From: Acidimicrobiaceae bacterium
GTDB taxonomy: Bacteria > Actinomycetota > Acidimicrobiia > Acidimicrobiales > UBA8190
Assembly: GCA_003131945.1 (NCBI GenBank)
Contig: PKWD01000374.1
Location: 1,672 to 10,557, forward strand
Direction: 5' to 3'
DNA: 8,886 nucleotides
Position 1 is the stretch's first letter. Each line of letters starts with the position of its first letter. Shown here piece by piece: positions 6,182 through 8,886 of this stretch. The notes under the pieces were generated by a model. The model saw only the letters and a program-made list of their open reading frames with translations, made no database searches and was not told where the DNA came from. A program made the translations under genes and the position numbers.

Positions 6182-6949
6182 CTATCGAACGAACCGATGA
6201 CCCGGCAGGTATCGCGTCAGGGGCCGATAGGAATTGAGGACCGTTTGGACCGACTTCGGCGGCTGGGGTCGACGACCGGCGATTGCCTGGCCGAAAGCAT
6301 CACCGTAAAGATGGATCGTCCCGCTTCCCGCCAGATCATTGATTGCTCGGCTCACTTCTGGGTATCGGGTAGCGTCATCAAAGAAGACGACGGCTCGGTC
6401 GGTCAGGTGCGGAATCCAGTCCTGGCCGTCCTCCATGACCGCCTCATAACTGTGCCAGCCATCAACGAACAGGAAGTCGATCGGATCCTTCCATCCCGCG
6501 GCAGCTTCGTGGGATGTCGCTACGATTGTGTCCACGTAGTCGGAGGTTCCTGTCGCCAAGAGATGGCTGCGAAACAGATCGAAGCTGGGTAATTCGGAAA
6601 TGCCCAAGGCCTCGAGGTGCTGTCGATCTCCGGTGTGGGGATCGATCGAAGTTACCTTGCCATCGATTCCGAGTACTTCGAGCGACTTGGCGTAGAAGAC
6701 TGTGCTCTTGCCCAAGTATGAGCCGATCTCCACGATTCGCTGAGGTCGAAGCTCGGCGAGGATGAGGAACTGGGCCGCGGCATTGACTTGTCCGAACCAG
6801 CCGGGGATCGCGCCTGCCGCTTCCCAGACGTCGGCAAATCGAGGATCCTGAGAGGCAAGGAACTGAATGCTCCAGCTGTTTTGTCCATGAAGCATGGCGC
6901 TTCTGGCGGCCACCCTGACACGCTCGAGCTTCGCCCCCATTTGGGACAT
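6182..6949 (-). CDS. Class I SAM-dependent methyltransferase (Methyltransf_24 type)
   Basis: This protein has 255 residues from the ATG at 6949; a TTG at 6961 and an ATG at 6940 are alternatives, and none has a ribosome binding site. It resembles the Methyltransf_24 / CmcI-like group, often linked with glycan or antibiotic O-methylation. Seen in the sequence: motif I RIVEIGSYLGKS at about residues 71-82, the acidic strand-2 end in SIDPHTGD around 105, and the signature block DFLFVDGWHSYEAVMEDGQD around 158-178, where Asp and His of the DGxHxYE motif are intact. VVFFDDA follows. The Methyltransf_24 DxxH region usually takes part in metal or substrate binding. It is followed after 8 bases by a sulfotransferase and preceded, 77 bases away, by the LAFTG surface protein gene on the same strand. 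No membrane segment. The substrate is not readable. Confidence 0.85.
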   Translation of the reverse strand: MSQMGAKLERVRVAARSAMLHGQNSWSIQFLASQDPRFADVWEAAGAIPGWFGQVNAAAQFLILAELRPQRIVEIGSYLGKSTVFYAKSLEVLGIDGKVTSIDPHTGDRQHLEALGISELPSFDLFRSHLLATGTSDYVDTIVATSHEAAAGWKDPIDFLFVDGWHSYEAVMEDGQDWIPHLTDRAVVFFDDATRYPEVSRAINDLAGSGTIHLYGDAFGQAIAGRRPQPPKSVQTVLNSYRPLTRYLPGHRFVR

Positions 6950-7026
6950 GGTAGTGGCCAATCGACTGACAACGACCCAGCCACGGGGAGCGGGACAGGC
7001 TCAATACCAGTGAGCTGAGGAGGCGT

Positions 7027-7926
7027 CTAATCGTCAACCGATTGGCCCAGGAGGTCAACCGGTCGCGTCCCGACCTTCCGTCTTCGAGCCAGCGAGATCA
7101 GGATGGACGCCGTCCCCAGAGCGAGCGCGACCAGCCCGGCGAGCAGAGGGGCCGCCGTGTTCATGCCGGTGAAGGCAAGGTGGGAGCCCGAAGTCTGGGT
7201 GGCGCCGACAGGCTGGGTGTGGTGTGTGACGCTGGTGGTTCCTGGTGAGCTAGGACTTGTAGCCGGACCGACCGTTGAGCCTCCGCTAAGGGACCCTGTA
7301 GGCACAGTGGCGACCACATAGAAGGTGCCCAGTCCCGCTCCTCCGGCCGGCACCAAGACCGGCACCGATGCTGTGAGGCCGGTCGATGCGGGTGAGGCCG
7401 ACCCCTGGCAGGTGACGAATCCGAAGCCGGATGGAGAGCTGGCCGTCATCATGTAGCTACCGGAAGTCACCTTTGTGGGCGCCAGTGGGTTGGTCCCAGT
7501 CGGCACAGCCTCGGGCCCTGTCGCCGCTAAAGTTCCGCCGCCCACTTCCGTCCTCGTCTGGCCCGTCGCCGAACAGAGGAAGATGTCGCCAGCGATGGTC
7601 GACGAAGGCGAAGGTGGAGGGCCGCAGCCCGGTACCGTGGCCCGGGCGCCGGAGTAGAACATGCTTTTTCCACCCGCCGGAGCCACGGACACGTCGGCCT
7701 GGAACGTGCAGTCGGAGGTGGTGGGCACGGCGACAATCAGCCTTCCGGACATGGCCACATCCGTACCCTCGAGGCTGCCATGGGACCAGAGTTTCAAGGT
7801 CCAGGAGGACGTGGTTCCATCCGGGATGGTAAAGCGGGCTTGGGTCGCGGAGATCGTGGGGGGCCGTGGAACTGCCGCGAACGCCGATTCCGAGAGCGAC
7901 GCAGCCGTCCCGGTGGCGCCCACCAC
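7027..7926 (-). CDS. Secreted LPXTG-like (LAFTG) surface protein
   Basis: This frame of about 299 residues ends in a cell-wall sorting signal: LAFTG at residues 250-254, a hydrophobic helix from about 260 to 280 and a basic RRRK, then 15 further residues. LAxTG is the motif of class E sortases in actinobacteria. The body is rich in Ser, Thr, Gly and Pro, with a low-complexity linker before LAFTG (about 215-248) and four Cys that could form disulfides. No enzymatic domain is seen. The start is a problem. From GTG at 7926 only the end of a signal peptide (VVGATGTAAS) is encoded. In the same frame, upstream codons give RRARLALLLTI, a classic n- and h-region, but there is no ATG, GTG or TTG before the TGA at 7987-7989. 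A frameshift, a rare ATT start at 7980 or a sequence error is possible. It lies upstream of the methyltransferase and sulfotransferase. Confidence 0.75.
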   Translation of the reverse strand: MVGATGTAASLSESAFAAVPRPPTISATQARFTIPDGTTSSWTLKLWSHGSLEGTDVAMSGRLIVAVPTTSDCTFQADVSVAPAGGKSMFYSGARATVPGCGPPPSPSSTIAGDIFLCSATGQTRTEVGGGTLAATGPEAVPTGTNPLAPTKVTSGSYMMTASSPSGFGFVTCQGSASPASTGLTASVPVLVPAGGAGLGTFYVVATVPTGSLSGGSTVGPATSPSSPGTTSVTHHTQPVGATQTSGSHLAFTGMNTAAPLLAGLVALALGTASILISLARRRKVGTRPVDLLGQSVDD

Positions 7927-7989
7927 TATGGTGAGCAGCAGCGCCAGACGGGCCCTTCGATAGTGTGAGAAAAGGCTAATACCGGGTCA

Positions 7990-8330
7990 CGGTAGCGACA
8001 ATCTGCGAACGAGTGTGGGATGGTCTGGCGCCAACCTGCCTCGAAGTTGCCACCCCGCTTGTCCTCCCGCCCCATCGGCCCGGCAAGTCGAGCTTGACCG
8101 ACACGCCGAGCTGGAGAGCTCGCCCCTGGGCTCTCGCCACTGGACCGGGGAGACACCACCGCTCTGATCGCGAGCGCGGACTTCAGTGGTCGCCCTGAGG
8201 CGATGGTGAGGGAGGCTCTCGCCGCCGCTCACGTGACGACATCGACTGTGACGACGTCGGGCACATCTCCGCCGCCCAGGACAACGGGTGATCGCCGATG
8301 TACCGGATCCCGCGGCGTAGCCGGTGCGAG
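7990..8330. other. Intergenic stretch, no recognised gene
   Basis: No frame on either strand gives a recognisable protein, and the open frames are Arg-rich shadows. A short imperfect tandem repeat is present: GTGACGACATCG (8233-8244) and GTGACGACGTCG (8248-8259), period 15. A plus frame around 8176-8280 has high G/C third positions but no start signal and no known motif. This segment may hold the promoter of the surface protein gene near 7990, but I see no clear boxes. Confidence 0.4.
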
Positions 8331-8816
8331 CTAGGCGATCCACTCCTCGGGCAGGGGGCCGCCCCACATTGTCTCCTTGATGCTGTGCGCGGCGAACGGT
8401 ACGACACTGCTTGGTTCGTCCGTGTCTTGCACCTCGTAGCCACACAGGAATTGAGCCCCGGCCACCGACAGCCGGGCCACCATCTCCTGCGTGACCGGAA
8501 CCGGCTCGGGGCCGAAGAGTAGCCCTACCGGGAATTTCTCAAGGCTGAACCGGAAGAAGCCACAGTCGAGGAACCAGGCGGCCAGCACGGCGACAGCGAC
8601 GGTGTCGAACTCGGGCGGTTGAAACCGTCCGAGACAACCTCTGGCCGCCGAAAAGGCAGCCCCTCGGCCGACGAGGGCAGCACGGACAATGTCGGGAAAC
8701 GTCACGTAGGCACCATGAGGTCCATCCTTGATCGGAACCTCGGCCCACAGGGTTGAGGAATACTCAGCCGTCCTCGTCTCTGAGATCTCTCTTGCCGCGC
8801 GTACATTGTTCTGCAT
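8331..8816 (-). CDS. Hypothetical protein next to the tRNA
   Basis: This 161-residue frame starts with ATG at 8816, 38 bases downstream of the tRNA 3' end. I recognise no family. The sequence looks like a folded soluble protein: charged N-terminal 30 residues, a hydrophobic segment VAVAVLAAWFLDCGFFRF around 73-90 that is too interrupted by Asp and Cys to be a sure membrane helix, then GLLFGPEPVPVTQEMVARL and an acidic tail ending EEWIA. There is no signal peptide and no ribosome binding site. It could be an independent gene or a decayed member of an integrated element, since tRNA 3' ends are common integration sites, but no integrase is visible. Amino acid composition and lack of a credible competing frame support it being real. 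Confidence 0.55.
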   Translation of the reverse strand: MQNNVRAAREISETRTAEYSSTLWAEVPIKDGPHGAYVTFPDIVRAALVGRGAAFSAARGCLGRFQPPEFDTVAVAVLAAWFLDCGFFRFSLEKFPVGLLFGPEPVPVTQEMVARLSVAGAQFLCGYEVQDTDEPSSVVPFAAHSIKETMWGGPLPEEWIA

Positions 8817-8854
8817 CGAATCGGGATCCGATCAGCGCCTCATCGAAGATATCG

Positions 8855-8886
8855 TGGTCGGGCTGGCGGGATTTGAACCCGCGACC
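8855..8886 (-). tRNA. tRNA 3' half, probably tRNA-Pro (partial)
   Basis: On the minus strand the sequence has the T arm GCGGG-TTCAAAT-CCCGC (8866-8882), the acceptor 3' strand CAGCCCG (8859-8865), discriminator A (8858) and an encoded CCA (8855-8857). The 5' half, including the anticodon, lies beyond the window. The inferred acceptor begins CGGGCTG, and a C1:G72 pair is typical of bacterial tRNA-Pro, so Pro is the likely type. The anticodon cannot be read. Confidence 0.8.

Noticed and set aside
7000..7016. GCTCA...TGAGC inverted repeat downstream of the surface protein gene as a terminator
   Set aside because: The stem is 5 base pairs with no T-run; transcription may well continue into the methyltransferase.
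8855..8882. tRNA 3' end as one half of an attachment-site pair
   Set aside because: No second copy of this sequence was seen in the window and no integrase is present.
1..8886. CRISPR array, retron, or toxin-antitoxin pair
   Set aside because: No regularly spaced repeats, reverse transcriptase motif (YxDD) or recognisable toxin pair were found on either strand.

Overview
The window is high-GC DNA. Most rows are about 65% G+C, with a dip to about 50% inside the + strand methyltransferase gene. GTG and possible TTG starts, a leaderless-type promoter, a C-terminal LAFTG sorting signal and a CCA-encoding tRNA fit a high-GC Gram-positive, most likely an actinobacterium. I cannot place it more precisely.

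Layout from left to right. Positions 1-368 hold no gene I can support. A gamma-class carbonic-anhydrase-like protein (369-887, minus) is divergent from a small two-helix membrane protein (1070-1306, plus). A minus-strand set follows, read from right to left: SAM methyltransferase (2283-3116), a 26-codon small ORF (2200-2280) and a PAPS-type sulfotransferase (1384-2190). The gap at 3117-3875 is mostly the wreck of an IS3-family transposase, broken over all three plus frames. A second SAM methyltransferase (3876-4673, plus) starts right after a leaderless-type promoter. Just past its stop lies a decayed 5' fragment of an IS256-family transposase (about 4680-5132). Then comes a second minus-strand set: an LPXTG-like surface protein (7027-7926), a third SAM methyltransferase (6182-6949) and a second sulfotransferase (5193-6173). 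Positions 7990-8330 show nothing recognisable. An orphan protein (8331-8816, minus) and the 3' half of a tRNA, probably tRNA-Pro (8855 to the window edge, minus), close the window.

How the genes may work together: twice, a SAM methyltransferase is followed on the same strand by a sulfotransferase. A third methyltransferase and a predicted wall-anchored protein lie nearby. This looks like the modification part of a cell-surface glycan or glycolipid locus that adds methyl and sulfate groups. No glycosyltransferase, transporter or sortase is in the window, so this is inference. Two dead insertion sequences flank the low-GC methyltransferase, which points to an accessory region built by transfer and then decayed. 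I see no clearly new defence or RNA system. The best leads are the small ORF in frame with the first sulfotransferase, the surface-protein signal peptide without a usable start codon, and the Glu in place of a zinc-ligand His in the carbonic anhydrase homologue.
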